The position numbers and the translations under genes are program-made. DNA of 64,000 bases from Dendrobium chrysotoxum (lineage: Eukaryota; Streptophyta; Magnoliopsida; Asparagales; Orchidaceae): contig CM034305.1 in NCBI GenBank assembly GCA_019925795.1, forward strand, positions 58,950,573 to 59,014,572, in the 5' to 3' direction. Positions 12,600 to 24,330 of the stretch are shown here, in pieces (within the stretch, counting starts at the first letter, position 1; each line of letters starts with the position of its first letter). The notes below the pieces were generated by a model that had not been told where the DNA came from, ran no database searches, and worked only from the letters and a program-made list of their open reading frames with translations.

Positions 12600-14077
12600 A
12601 TGAGGTATAAAGTTTTGTTCGTGTGTTTGTCTATTTTATAGTTAATACATGCATGTATATTTTTAGTTTGTTGTGAATATGTTTATTTTATGTGTTTTTC
12701 TTTGTATTTTTGTTTTGTAGAAAGATATTTATGTTTGTGATCTTTTATTTTATTTTTCATGTAATTCTTGTGTAGTCTTTCTGATCAACAGACACAAATC
12801 AAATTTGTTTTCATATATGCGCAAGAGAATCAAATCACTTCTCTCTAAACATATTTTTTTCTTAAAATTAAAATTTACCTCCTTTTTTTAAAAAATTTTT
12901 AATAAGTGATGGTTGACTTCTTTAAACAGTTAAAGGAAGAAAATTCATTATTATGTCTCTCCATCTCACTTCTTTAATTAGACTATTTCTCTTTTTGAAT
13001 CAAAATTTATTTCAAATTAAAAATTGGACCAGGAAATATAGATTTGTTTCATCTTCCTACAGTTTTCTATCTCATCTGAATATTTTTGCAAATCAATGAG
13101 TCTATTTCAAATTTTCTTAATCAAACTGTTTGTCTATATCAGATGGATTAGGTTCTGATTTGTGGTTTACTCTTTCTTATATAAGAGAGTTAATTCTTCT
13201 TCTCTTATATTTGGAAGAAAATCTCACAATTGAGAGTCTTGAAGACTTAGAAAGGAAGCAAGTTTGTAAAAGCGAAAAGAAGCACAAAATGAGCCCAAAA
13301 GCTGAAAAAATGCATAATGAATGCCAAAATTTAAAAGAAGCACAGTGTATCAAAAATCAAAAGATATGTAAAGTGTATCAAACACTGATAGAAGAGGTAC
13401 AAAATGAGTCCATAATGAGTTAGCTTCCCTTCCTTTCAAGTCTTTAAATTGTAGACAAATCCATGTGCCAATTGATATCATTTACACATGAATTTGAAAA
13501 TCATGATTTCTAATTCATCACTTTGCAATGTTATTCTCTTTGATACTTTTTTGAAAAGAAGTTTGAAAAGATCACATTTCCTTTCTAATTTATTTTTTAA
13601 ATTAGATTTTTATTTAAAAAGGACTTTAGCCTATAGGGATCTTGAGTTGGATTAACAAAGGTGATGTTAATCCATTTCTTATTAAGCTTTTGAATAAAAT
13701 CAAGAGGCAACTTTCTCATTCCTAGAAAATTTGCAAAAATCAATTAATTCTTCCAAAAAACATCACCACCACCTCCACTTGATCAGAGTCTGTATGATCC
13801 TTAGTTATGATTGTTTCATTATTATTTTTACTATGTCTCTCCTTTTTTTTATAATGCCAAAGGGGAAGAATGTAGTTGGTTGGTTATATTTGTGTGTAAG
13901 TTGCATATATTCATCCTGTATTTGCATTAGTTTACCTCTTATTTAGTTTCTAAAAATTATTTATCTTTATTTAAAAAAAATTTCCCCTATTTCTAATATA
14001 ATTATCTTAATAAGGGGGAGATTAAAAGAAAATATTTTTATCTTGCAAATTCAACCAGTAATATTTTCCATCATCAT
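12600..14077 (+). other. Non-coding or degenerate interior of copia A
   Basis: This is where pol should be, but I see no integrase, RT or RNase H motif. A 97-codon frame at 13130-13423 is Lys/Glu-rich and could be a remnant of the third, coiled-coil-like ORF of SIRE/Maximus elements. At 13853-13900 a PKGKN-encoding ATGCCAAAGGGGAAG tract resembles the element end. A second PPT-like AAGGGGGAGATT lies near 14011. Confidence 0.5.
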
Positions 14078-14089
14078 AAAGGAGGAGAT
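14078..14089 (+). promoter_or_regulatory. Polypurine tract of copia A
   Basis: AAAGGAGGAGAT directly precedes the TGTTGAAACT start of the 3' LTR. Such a tract primes plus-strand synthesis and marks the LTR boundary. Confidence 0.8.
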
Positions 14090-15768
14090 TGTTGAAACTC
14101 GAGCTCATGAGTTTATGGTTTTATTGATAACAAATATTATGGCCCACATATTTATGTCTCATAGTATTTATATTTTATATTTGTTTGTGTGTGCTAAAGT
14201 TTTAGGAACACTATGTACCATCCAATGAAGATTCAAAGATAAAGATTGGGTAGAAAAGGTTATGCTGTAAATAATTTGAAATATTTATTTAAGTATTTTA
14301 GATTTTTTGAGTCAAGTCCTGCAAGGGTGTACGCTAGCCTAGTTTTCGTGCACACACGCATAAGGGGAGAAAAAATAATATTAAATATTTTAAATTTTAT
14401 ACATTATACTGTATGATATAGATCATACTGTACGATCTCATGTTATAAAAATTAATTAAAATATTTTTTTATTTTTTAAAATAATTTTAAAATATATCTA
14501 TTCGTATAATATGAACATGACATCATACTAGACAATCTGTTATAATTAGAAATCCCGTAGTTATTTAAATTAGGCAAAAATATAATTTTGAAATATTGTT
14601 CTATTCATAATATACGAACCACATCGAACTGTATGATGTTTAAAATATTGCCTAATTTAATACACTAATTAGTCAATCAAATCTGCTTAATTTTTATTTT
14701 TTGATCTTACTGTACAAATTGTATCATATTGTACATTCAACATAGATGACATTTGATCATCGTGGGTTTCATTCTAGACGAACTACAGTTGAATTGAACT
14801 AATCGTACTGTGCGACTGTCAATTTGTATTGTATGATATCAAAAGATTGTACTGTACGAAATACAAATCGTACAGTACCAACAAGAAAATTTGAATTGAT
14901 TGTAGTGTATTAATTGGTGATCATACACAACTAATAGGTCAAATTCTACACAGCGTATAGAGCGATCCTGTAATCGTACTATATAATATTTTATGACTGA
15001 ATTAAATTTTTAGGATTTTTTTAAGCCCTCTATTTAAACATTCTCATAAGACTTTATAAGTATTTTTTGGCACTCATTGAGTCATTTTTTGTTTGTAGAA
15101 AACTTAAAGGGAGAGCCTTGAGCTCGAGAGATGAAAGGGTGGAGTTTGAGAGAGGGAGAAGATCCTTGTGGGTTTCAACGGAGTGTGAAAGGGATTTTCT
15201 TATGGTTCCCCCAATGAACTTGCACCTAAGTACCAACATAGCCAAGATTTATCTTAAGGTAAGTTTTGGGAAGAAAAAGATCTCTTTGGTATCAAAGAAC
15301 CCAGCTAGCATCGAGGAAGGTGAAAATAATTCCAGGTTCTCTGCTACACCAGGAGGGAGAAAAAGAATTCCAGATTTTTTTCCTTCACCAGGAGGGCGAA
15401 AAAAGATTCTAGGTTCTCTTATTTTACCAGTAAAGGTTTAGTGCAATACCTAGAAGGAGGTTTTCAGGAAGTGGATGTAGCTCAGGTTGGACCAAACCAC
15501 TATAAATTCTGGTGTGTTTGTTCTTATTATTATCTATACTTTTATTTTTCTATGATTTATTATGTAGTTGAAAAACTCTAATTTTTTTATTATTTATGAA
15601 ATTAATTTGCTTTTGCATTAGGGATTAAGATGTGTGTTTTTAGATATTTAAAAAGTTATAAAAAGATTTTCTTTTTACTGAAGAAATTCTTGAAATAACT
15701 AATTCACCACCCCACTTGGTTAACCTTGGGCTACTTCTTTGAGGTCTAACAACCTCCATGAACTTTCA
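14090..15768 (+). repeat. 3' LTR of copia A
   Basis: It begins TGTTGAAACTCGAG and ends GAACTTTCA. It has the same order of parts as the 5' copy: the near-palindrome array at about 14400-14980, a TATA-like CTATTTAAAC near 15030, two recognisable 39-bp units at about 15330-15425, and the C-rich end. It lacks some 39-bp units present in the 5' LTR. Confidence 0.88.
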
Positions 15769-15879
15769 CCTTTAACAACACAATCATTACTAATAACCTC
15801 CTCTCTTTATATTAAATTGTCATTGGATGTCTAAAAGATATTAAAACATTTTTTTTAATATTTTTAACTGTATCAAAAA

Positions 15880-16260
15880 GAGTAAAAAAATATAAAGTTG
15901 CCATACTGGATAGTCTTCACAAAAGTGGTCAAAAATAATAGTACGATCAGGATCATACTGGATAATCTTCGCAAAAGGCATTCATCACAAGGAGTCATCT
16001 GGTATGACCTTTGACTAAAGGTTTGTACAGTATGAATAGGTGTTCATACACTATAAGCATGTTTCAAATTTAATAACGGTTGATTAAATTTGTCTAATGG
16101 TTACTAACAAGTGGATCGTATAAGATGAAGAGGTGGTTGTACTGTATGATTGGTAATTATTGGTCAAATCAGGACAGTTGATTTCATGAGTGGTGAGGAT
16201 GCGCAGAAGCGTATAGATCATGTAGAAGAAATATGGTTTGTACAGTATGATGTCAATAAC
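15880..16260 (-). repeat. Probable truncated 3' LTR of copia D
   Basis: Several motif copies occur, including GATCATACTGGATAATC, GTACAGTATGA and GTACTGTATGATTG, of the type otherwise confined to the LTRs of this copia family. They sit where the 3' LTR of element D should lie. No clean LTR ends are visible. Confidence 0.45.
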
Positions 16261-16439
16261 ATTTTTTTAATTTTAATATTTATATTTGTATTTATATGCG
16301 ATGATCAGGGAACTTTTACTAACTAGTATTTTCAAAGAAATAGATAAAAATAAAAACAAAAATAAATTAAAAAATCAAAATAAACATGGAAACACATAAA
16401 CCACATAGTTACAAAAGTTGTTGATTTCACCTTTAGCTT

Positions 16440-17100
16440 GAGTCAAGCATTAATATCAATGATACCTAGTAAAGTCCTCAGTGTACTAAAGTGTCATAGT
16501 TTAGGGGTTTGGTGAAAATGTCTGTCAATTAATTTTCAGTTGCTACATGATGTAGTTCTCTATCTCCCTTGGTATTATTGTCATTAAACATGATTGGAAT
16601 GGTCCCTACATATAGTCTAAGGTTAAGGATTTGATGCTTTATCCATAAGACTTAAGCAACACATCTTTATACTACTATGTATTCCACCTTAGTGGTGGAT
16701 AGGGCTATTGAGTTTTACTTCCTATTGGACCAAGAAACTGATGATTGCCCTATGAATTAAAAGGTTTCTGAAGTGCTTTTTCTATCTACTCTACACCTAT
16801 AAAGTCTGAGTATGAATATCTAATAATGTCAAACAAAGAGCTATGTCTCGAATACTAGATACATTTTGGTACCCATAAGGTACCTAAAGATTTTCTTAAC
16901 TACTGTCATAAGGGATTCATTTGGATTGGGTTAGAATCTAGCATAAAGACATACACTAAACATTATATTAGGTTTACTAGCCGTAAAATATAAAAGTGAT
17001 TCTATTATCTCTCTATACTTTTTCTGATCGACATATTTTCCATTTGTGTCCTTATCTAAATAGTTTAATGAAAAATGTCAGAGATAGTCTCATTAGGTTT
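16440..17100 (-). pseudogene. Copia D RT C-terminus and RNase H remnant
   Basis: On the minus strand the order is a YRCRVDRKSTSETF motif, then QSSVSWSNRK, the RNase H signature SIALSTTKVEYI, and near the end HHVATENQLTDIFTKPL (one stop within this last block). These are the standard final blocks of copia Pol, which copy the RNA and degrade it. Several stops and frameshifts are present. The N-terminal half of RT is absent. Confidence 0.75.
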
Positions 17101-17104
17101 AACG

Positions 17105-17490
17105 CAAAATAGTTTATAATCATGTAATAAAATGATCAACCAAGACTATTTGAATTCATTTATCGCCTCATTAGTAATAGATAACCTATCCTAAATTTCC
17201 TTGCCAGTAGTATAGTTAGCCACTCTCATATAGTCTTTTGTGTTTAGTACATAGAAAAAATAATTTAGATATTTAGCATTAAGTTGGGAAAAATCTCTAT
17301 CCTCTTTTCTCCATTCACTAAAAGGTATTTCAACCTTGACACCATTCACAAATCTAAGTGTTATCGAATAAATGGAATATTATGGAATAACATTAGACGA
17401 GTTATTAAATAAACCTTTGCAGTATTCCTATTCCAAAATGTGCCATTTGATCTTTTCTTAGGGATTTTTAAATCATTAATTCTAAGACCC
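17105..17490 (-). pseudogene. Copia D gag remnant
   Basis: The minus-strand frame gives SEWRKEDRDFSQLNAKYLNY, MRVANYTTGKEI, LLHDYKLFCVKP and NETISDIF, matching the UBN2-type Gag core. It runs directly into RT/RNase H sequence near 17100, so a deletion has joined gag to the end of pol. It is inactive. Confidence 0.75.
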
Positions 17491-17505
17491 ACTCTGATAA
17501 CAACT

Positions 17506-18495
17506 GAAACTTCAATTTGGGTCGTTAAACCGACTTGAACTACCCAAGCCACCCAAAGGGGGGGGGGGGTTGAATTGGTGTTTCAAAATTTCTTTTTCAA
17601 ATTTTTTTTCTCTTTAAAATGCTGCCAAGCTACAACAAAAGTGAAAGCAAATATCAAAGAAAAAAATGAAAATTATATTTTTGATTGATCAAAAAACTAT
17701 TTTTGTTCCTTTTGTATTTCAAACTTTTTTAATAATAATTTTTTCAAAAAAATTGTCCAAAGCTTTCTCAACATCATCTTCATAGATTTCAAGAAAATAT
17801 TAAATAGTAAATAAAAATATGAGAAATAAAAACATGAAATAAAAAAATGATTATATCAAAAAATTTATAGCGGTTTAGTCAAACCTTGACCTATATCCGC
17901 TCACCAAATTCCTCCTCTCTGGGTATTATACAAAACCTTTATTGATTCTCCTTTAGCTCTCACATTAAGGTAGAGAAGCCCTTATAAAATCACTCCCACC
18001 CTTAGAGAACTTGGAATCCTTTTCACTCTCCTAGTGAGGAAGAGAACCCGGTGTTCTTCAGCCTTAAAGTATTTCTACCCCGAACAAGCCAAAAGATCAT
18101 CAAAGACACTTGGAGGAACCAAGTTAGAAGCTTACTTAAAACAACCCTATGAATCCCCTCACACTACTTCTCTCTCTCACACAATTCCTTCTCTCTCTTC
18201 AAACACCAAATCCTCTCAAGCACTCTCACAGAAATCGCAAAGTTAGTATACACCTTTACAAGATTTGACTCAAGAAATATAAAAATAAAAAAATGAAAAT
18301 AATATAATCTTGTAATACATCACCCTATTCTACCTAGTCATAAGCCCTAAATTGTCATTGCACGATTTATAGTCTACTTGAAATATTAGTACACACAAGA
18401 GCAAATCTAAAATATAAATATTAGTAGAAATAAAGAGACAATCAGTAATATTTATTATCATCAAAATCATAAGGTTGAGATCCCGTATTGCAATA
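17506..18495 (-). repeat. 5' LTR of copia D
   Basis: On the plus strand it begins TGAAACTTCA and ends near TATTGCAATA, the complement of the family start TATTGCAAAT. It contains a run of 12 G (17558-17569) next to TTGAATTGG, the complement of the family C-run block. One hairpin unit (TCACT, CTCCT, AGTGA) lies near 18028, and a GAGTCAA block near 18260 matches the start of LTR A. The near-palindrome array of A, B and C is missing from this copy, so the LTR is only about 990 bp. Confidence 0.7.
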
Positions 18496-18599
18496 ATGTA
18501 TACTTGGCTTAATTTTTAATTAATTAGATTAATCATTTAAGCTTTATAGCATTTAAGTAAATTCTCTATTTAGATTTATCTGATTAAGAAAAAAACTAT

Positions 18600-18960
18600 G
18601 CTTATTAAATGCTCAATAATATGGCTTTTCAAGTTGTTTCTAAAATTGGATTTTCCATTGAATTGCCAATTATCATTATGCTGACTACATTTCTTTATTC
18701 AAGAGTATAATTATTTGGTAAATCTATTTTATTCTCAATGGGATATTTGTTTGGAAATCCTATTCGAGTAGAATCTAATATTGCTTCTATTTCTAGGACA
18801 TCAATTGCTAGTACATATTAAAAATTTATGTGTTTTAAATTGGTTTGTATATGATTTATTTTAGCTCTATACAAAAATGAATATTCATATAAAGTGATAC
18901 TTAAAAAAAGGCAAAGTATTCGTTGTCATTATCTCTTGCAATGGCAAGACATACATATAA
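18600..18960 (+). mobile_element. RTE LINE fragment 1
   Basis: No coding motif survives here. The stretch aligns by eye with 23480-23820, for example TTTATTCTCAATGGGATATT versus TTTATTCTCATTGGGCTATT, and later GATACTTAAAAAAAGGCAAA versus GGTACTTTAAAAAAGGCCAA. Fragment 2 has clear RTE reverse transcriptase motifs, so this is taken as a more decayed relative. Confidence 0.5.
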
Positions 18961-19975
18961 AACATTTTCAAAGGCAAATGTCCAACTGTGGTAATAATTT
19001 ACAACAAATCATAAAGATTCTTACTCAGGTTAAATAGATAGTACACCATTTATATAATTAAAAACCAAGGCATCACTACTTTCCCCTACCGTAATTATTA
19101 ATCTTTCCCTAAGGAAAAATTTAATCAACAAGCTTATTTAAAAAATCTGATCAATAACCTTGTTCTAAGCTCTAAAAGAGCTTTAAGGATTATTTTTTGA
19201 TGGATGTAGATATTTTTATAATTATTTACTGAATTGTTATACTGAAAATAAAGTGTTTAAAAGTGAATATAATTTGGATGGTTTTTTCCTTCATGAGGTC
19301 ATACAACACCTTTCTCAAAATTATTACAAATCTCCACAAGAACTGGTTATGAAAACCTCTTTTTAACCACAATAATTTCCAAAAACCTTAATATAAAAAA
19401 ATGATGTTCATTCATATAGAAAACTTTAAATAATTATTCCGAACTAAAAATAAGATGCCGACAAATGCTCCAGTATTACTCAATTACAATCCAATAGTGT
19501 TGCCTCAAGTGGTACATTCTTAAATTTTAACCTAGGGATTCTAAACATCAATCTCAGCAGACTCACTATAATGAAATTCTCACTATCTATATAGATTTAA
19601 TATTTGTAATTTCTCTTCTGCCTATCCTATATCTATAATATATTCTTACAAGCATTAGGCCTACCTAACTTTTTTTTATATTTTCTTGTTTATTTTCCTT
19701 ACATTTAAGGTTCCACATATGAATTTTATTAAGTAAAAATGTATGGCTTTATTACAAAGTACAAAATATTCAAATTAAATTCTATACTATATGTAACTGT
19801 ATTCTAATATATAAATACAACTTGTTAGGGGAATGCATTAAAATTAACTTGATTGACATATATTATCAATACAAATATTAAGAATTATTTTACTAGAAAA
19901 CTTTGGGAACAAGTTAAGCTTGCCGCATATTATTTTATGACTAAAGGATTCTATATATTAGATTCATAAAGTTGA

Positions 19976-20076
<101 letters not shown>

Positions 20077-22650
20077 TCTCATCTAAATACTATCTTAACT
20101 AGCATCACTTGAACGTCAAAGTTGTTTATCTTATTATATACCAAAATCTGACACACTAAATTTCTTGTAAAGGTTTTCCATAAAACAATAATAGATTTTA
20201 AGATATTTGAACACATATTCTTCAAACAATAATACATATTATGATATTATTTAAATGTGCACCCTTATTAGAAAGGAATTTATACGAAAAATAACATATA
20301 AAGCATAAGTTTATCTTTTTAAAGCTACCCTAGAAACCAAAGGTAGGACATAAGATTATCCAACTGATTCAATAATTGTTGGTGTAGGAAAAAAGTGGAA
20401 ATAAAAGGAATAACATATATGTATATTATCAACCAATCATAACGACTTTAGAAATAATTGCAAACTTTATGCCTATATCATTAGGTAATGCTAATAATGC
20501 TGTTTTATTTTAAAAATCTTCATAGAAATTTATTTCTTTACAACTGAAACATATCTCTATTTTTATGTTATAGTTTTATATTCTTAGTAGATAAAAGCCT
20601 AACAGCAGACAATGAATGAGCAGACAATGAAGGGTATAACTCCTTATTGTGGAAGGTTATTGATGATAAATCATATAAAAATGATGACATGCCAATGGCC
20701 ATATTTTTATTTAATGTTTTGTATGAAGACTTCAATAAGACATAGATATAGTCTTAGCAATGACAAAATTGTTGTGGTAGTCAAGATTTTCAACCTTGAA
20801 ACACAGTGTGCTTACAAAAGCTTTGAAATGGATTACAATGGTATAAGAAGCATCTATTATTGAAATATCATCATGGTTCTTACATCCTGCTTTATTAAAG
20901 CCTTGATTGGCTCTAGTGCTTTAAATAATTCCTTAAAAGAATTTTGATGCATGAATTAAATCCATCTTTTATTGTGATATGCGTGCTCATGTTGCATATT
21001 TTGATCACACAAAAATATTTCCTGAACCAGCAAGCAAAACTCTTTACGATTAAATAGATTATGTGGTTCACCATAATTTATTTAGGTGCCACATGTGAAT
21101 AGCCATCTGATGAAAGACATGGTGGAGTGCCAAAAACAAATAAAGTAGAACCGCTTCCACCCTATCGCAGCCTCTGCTATAGTCAAGCCCAATGTTTACC
21201 TACAATTATATATTATTCATCTTATATAGATTTCTTAAGTAAAGAATATTAATTTTGTCATTATAATGAAAGGTAAAACTAGAATTAAATTGAAGAAACA
21301 TGTGAGAATTTGTCCAAATATTCTCCAAAACACTAAGCCAACAATTATGCAAACTTGTTTTAATAATGAAAAAAATAAATTGAATATATTATTAAGTGTA
21401 ATTAAATTAATCAGCTTGGTGTAAGGCATGGTAAAAGTAATCAAGTAGTAGAGAATGCTATGGTTGACTAGTTCAAGAAAATGCATGGAATTATAAGTGA
21501 GGTAGACATGTTGGCTCATCACTTTATCTAATATAAAATAATAAGTATTTCAAGGAAGTGTTTAATATAGAATAAAAATTAAATCAAAATGGAGGAGGAT
21601 CTGAGGAGGAAGATTTTAATACTTGCATTTTCCATTATACAAGTGAATCCATGTTCCAATGATAAAGCAAGGTTGAACCAAACTTTCTCTATTAAAATAT
21701 CATGCAATGTTAGTGGGTTGTTGAATGCATTAGAAGTCCATTTTATTCTATGATTCAATAAATGTTCTCATCATAGAAGAGATTATGCTTAAAATATTAA
21801 TAAAATAGGCATGTTTTGGGTTGACGGAAAGATTTGGAAACTACCACAATAGTTGTAAAATCCATACAAATACCTATTTATGAAAAAAGTTTATATTATT
21901 TAACTAATGATTCTTATAATTCAATAAGACTTTGATTTCAACTAACAATTTTACATTAATTCATTAATATTTTATATAAAAAATTATTTATTTAAGTAAC
22001 TTTAATATTGTGATGATCTAATACTTGATGTCAAAATTCAATTAAGTTTAAATAATGTAACAGAATGTTCAATAAAGAAGATACCTTATATGAAAAATAG
22101 AAAAATAAATGGGTAAAATAAGTAATTCATTAGATTTTAATTATTGGTTGCGTTATTGACAAAATCTACTAAACTGTTTTTGCTAATACGTTAATAACAT
22201 GAATTATTAAACAAAAGTTACTTTCAAAGTGAATATACATAATTATCTTAAATAAGAAAAAAATAAATGTAGCATTTCAAAAATGGCTTCTCCTTAGGAC
22301 AAATTACTTTCAAATTAAATAATTTAAAATTAAATTGAACAAAAGATCTTACAATTTTTTAGTTAACTCCAATATCTCGAGTTGTTTCTAAGAAATTGAA
22401 CAAACTTTTAACAGCAAAGAAGCAACATTTATTATTCATTGAATAGATAAGATTTGTTAAGGCCAAGGGACTATAACACAATAATATATAAGATCATGGC
22501 TGAATTTTCAATGATTTTCATAAAATAAGCATGCAATTCATAATAAAAATAGAGTTGTTATTAGGCATGCATGGCTTATGAAGTAAAAACAACATGCATG
22601 ATTTTGGGGTTTGGAAAAGAACATCAAATGCATGAAAAAGAATTCACACA

Positions 22651-22736
22651 TCCACGCACCCACTCACACACACACTTTCACACACAAGCACGCATGCACG
22701 CGCGCACACACACATACGTATATATATATATATATA
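22651..22736. repeat. (CA)n/(TA)n compound simple repeat
   Basis: CACACA runs interrupted by GCACGC and followed by nine TA units. A 64-codon frame across it (22571-22765) is a repeat artefact. Confidence 0.9.
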
Positions 22737-23479
22737 ATTTAAATTCTATATATTTGTATGAATAATTATCAAAATTTTATCACACAAACTTTAACCTACA
22801 ACTATTTGAAAAATACAACTCTTGACCCATCACAACTCACTTTTTTGGCATCTTTTTTGTCTCATTTCAGCCATAGTGTCCTTAATACATGGTTAGCACC
22901 ATCACTAAATATAGCTTTGATGTAGCTACAACCTTGATCTACTCTGCAGGCATGCTTATATAGCTTTTTTGTTGCTAGTAGCTTGGTATCCTATGTTATT
23001 TTTCATCTAGCCAGGACATGAACATCACTTTTGTCATTATCTAATGACACCTCTAAAAGCACTTTTGGGCTTATGTGCCTTATGATCCTTTAATAACTTT
23101 TCCCCTGACATCCTTGCAGCATGGTTACTTTTTCCACACCTCCACTGTCACTCTTCACCATCAACCAAAAGTGTCACAACATCTGAATATTTTTTCTACA
23201 ATCAATAACCTCTAGGGCAAATATCTCCCCAAGGTAATCTTGATCTTTTTATACTTGATGATGTGCTTATAAGATTATTAAATAATCTAAAATTATCAAT
23301 GGTGGGAACATTTATGTATGTCTTGCTTCCTCTTAAATTAAAGAGATAAATCATTTGATTTTTACACCTAAGAAATTTTTGTATTTTGCTTCTTAACCCA
23401 AAACATGTGATATTAAAAACTTTACTGGATTGAAGATTAAGCAGCTATCTTTATAAGAACAAAATTTACTAGTTGAATG

Positions 23480-24330
23480 CTTTATAATGAGGCTTTCAAG
23501 TGGACCTATCAATTTGAATTTTTTAATGAATTTTCAATTATTCTTAAGTAGATTGCATTTCCTCATTAAAGTGTACAAATGTTTGATACATCCATTTTAT
23601 TCTCATTGGGCTATTTATTTGGAAACCATCTCCGATTGGACAATCTTATTGCTTTAATTTCAATGCCATCAATTACTAGGGTCATAATGAAAATTGATGT
23701 GATCCACAATGATTTGGACATTATTTGTATTGGCTCTCCAAAAATAAAATTAAAAAAAATTCTAGAGAGTGGTACTTTAAAAAAGGCCAAGTTTTTGCTA
23801 TCATTGCCACTTGCTTTAAACTTAAAAGAAAATTTTATAAGTTGGTGGTGAGACCTAGAATGCTTTATGGCACAAAATGTTGGCCATTAAAAAAGAAGCA
23901 TAATATTAAGTTTTACACAGATGAGGATGCTCAGGTGCATGAGTGGCTTTACTCTTAGAGAAAGGATACGAAACGAACATGTATGTGAAAGGTTGGAGTA
24001 GATACAGTAGATGATAAGATTAAAGAGAGCCACCTTATATAGTTTAATCACATTAAATGGTGGCCTTTCGATGACCCGGCTTGGAAAGTAGATGTATTAG
24101 AATAGACTTATGTTATGAAAGGTAGAGGTAGACCTAAAAAGACTTGGTTGGAAATTATTAAATTTACCTTTATTTATTAAATTTAAATGAGAATTTGACT
24201 CTTAATTGTTGACAATGGAGAAAAAAGATTCATGTACTAGACCCTACATAGTAAGATAATTGCTTGATATGATGGTGTTGTTGTACATGATATAATTATG
24301 TATACATTCATAAAACTTTTATGTATTTAA
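23480..24330 (+). mobile_element. RTE-type LINE 3' fragment
   Basis: The end of an RTE reverse transcriptase is readable. The blocks are KLKRKFYKLVVRPRMLYGTK then CWPLKKKH near 23815-23900, GVDTVDDKIKESHL near 23995-24035, IKWWPFDDPAW near 24052, GRGRPKKTWLEII near 24123, and a final WRKKIHVLDPT near 24215. RTE elements typically end with this RPxLLYGxECW, GRPKxTW and RIHVxDP series followed by a short 3' tail. Several stops and frameshifts are present, and the 5' portion is missing, as is usual after incomplete reverse transcription. Confidence 0.75.

Larger units (their letters stand above)
9777..15768 (+). mobile_element. Copia element A (two LTRs, no pol)
   Basis: Two long direct repeats of about 1.7 kb flank a 2.6-kb interior with a primer binding site, a gag remnant and a polypurine tract. 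Flanking pentamers are TCTTT (9772-9776) and CCTTT (15769-15773), a probable target duplication with one change. The interior has no protease, integrase or RT, so the element is an internally deleted, non-autonomous derivative. The two LTRs differ at many positions and in the number of 39-bp units, which implies an old insertion. A sequence reading ATGCCAAAGGGGAAG near 13853 resembles the pre-PPT region of SIRE/Maximus-type copia elements. Confidence 0.88.
15769..18495 (-). mobile_element. Copia element D, internally deleted, minus strand
   Basis: Reading on the minus strand there is an LTR of the same family as A (18495 to 17506), a primer-site-like TTATCAGAGTGGG just inside it, a gag remnant, an RT/RNase H remnant, and then sequence rich in the family's palindromic motifs (16260 to 15880) that is probably a truncated 3' LTR. 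Protease, integrase and most of RT are missing. The left boundary is uncertain, because element A ends at 15768. Confidence 0.65.

Noticed and set aside
18034..18246. 70-codon frame inside LTR D
   Set aside because: It lies in the LTR leader and is not conserved in frame with the other LTRs beyond the shared repeat unit.
22571..22765. His/Thr-rich frame
   Set aside because: Translation of the CA/TA simple repeat.
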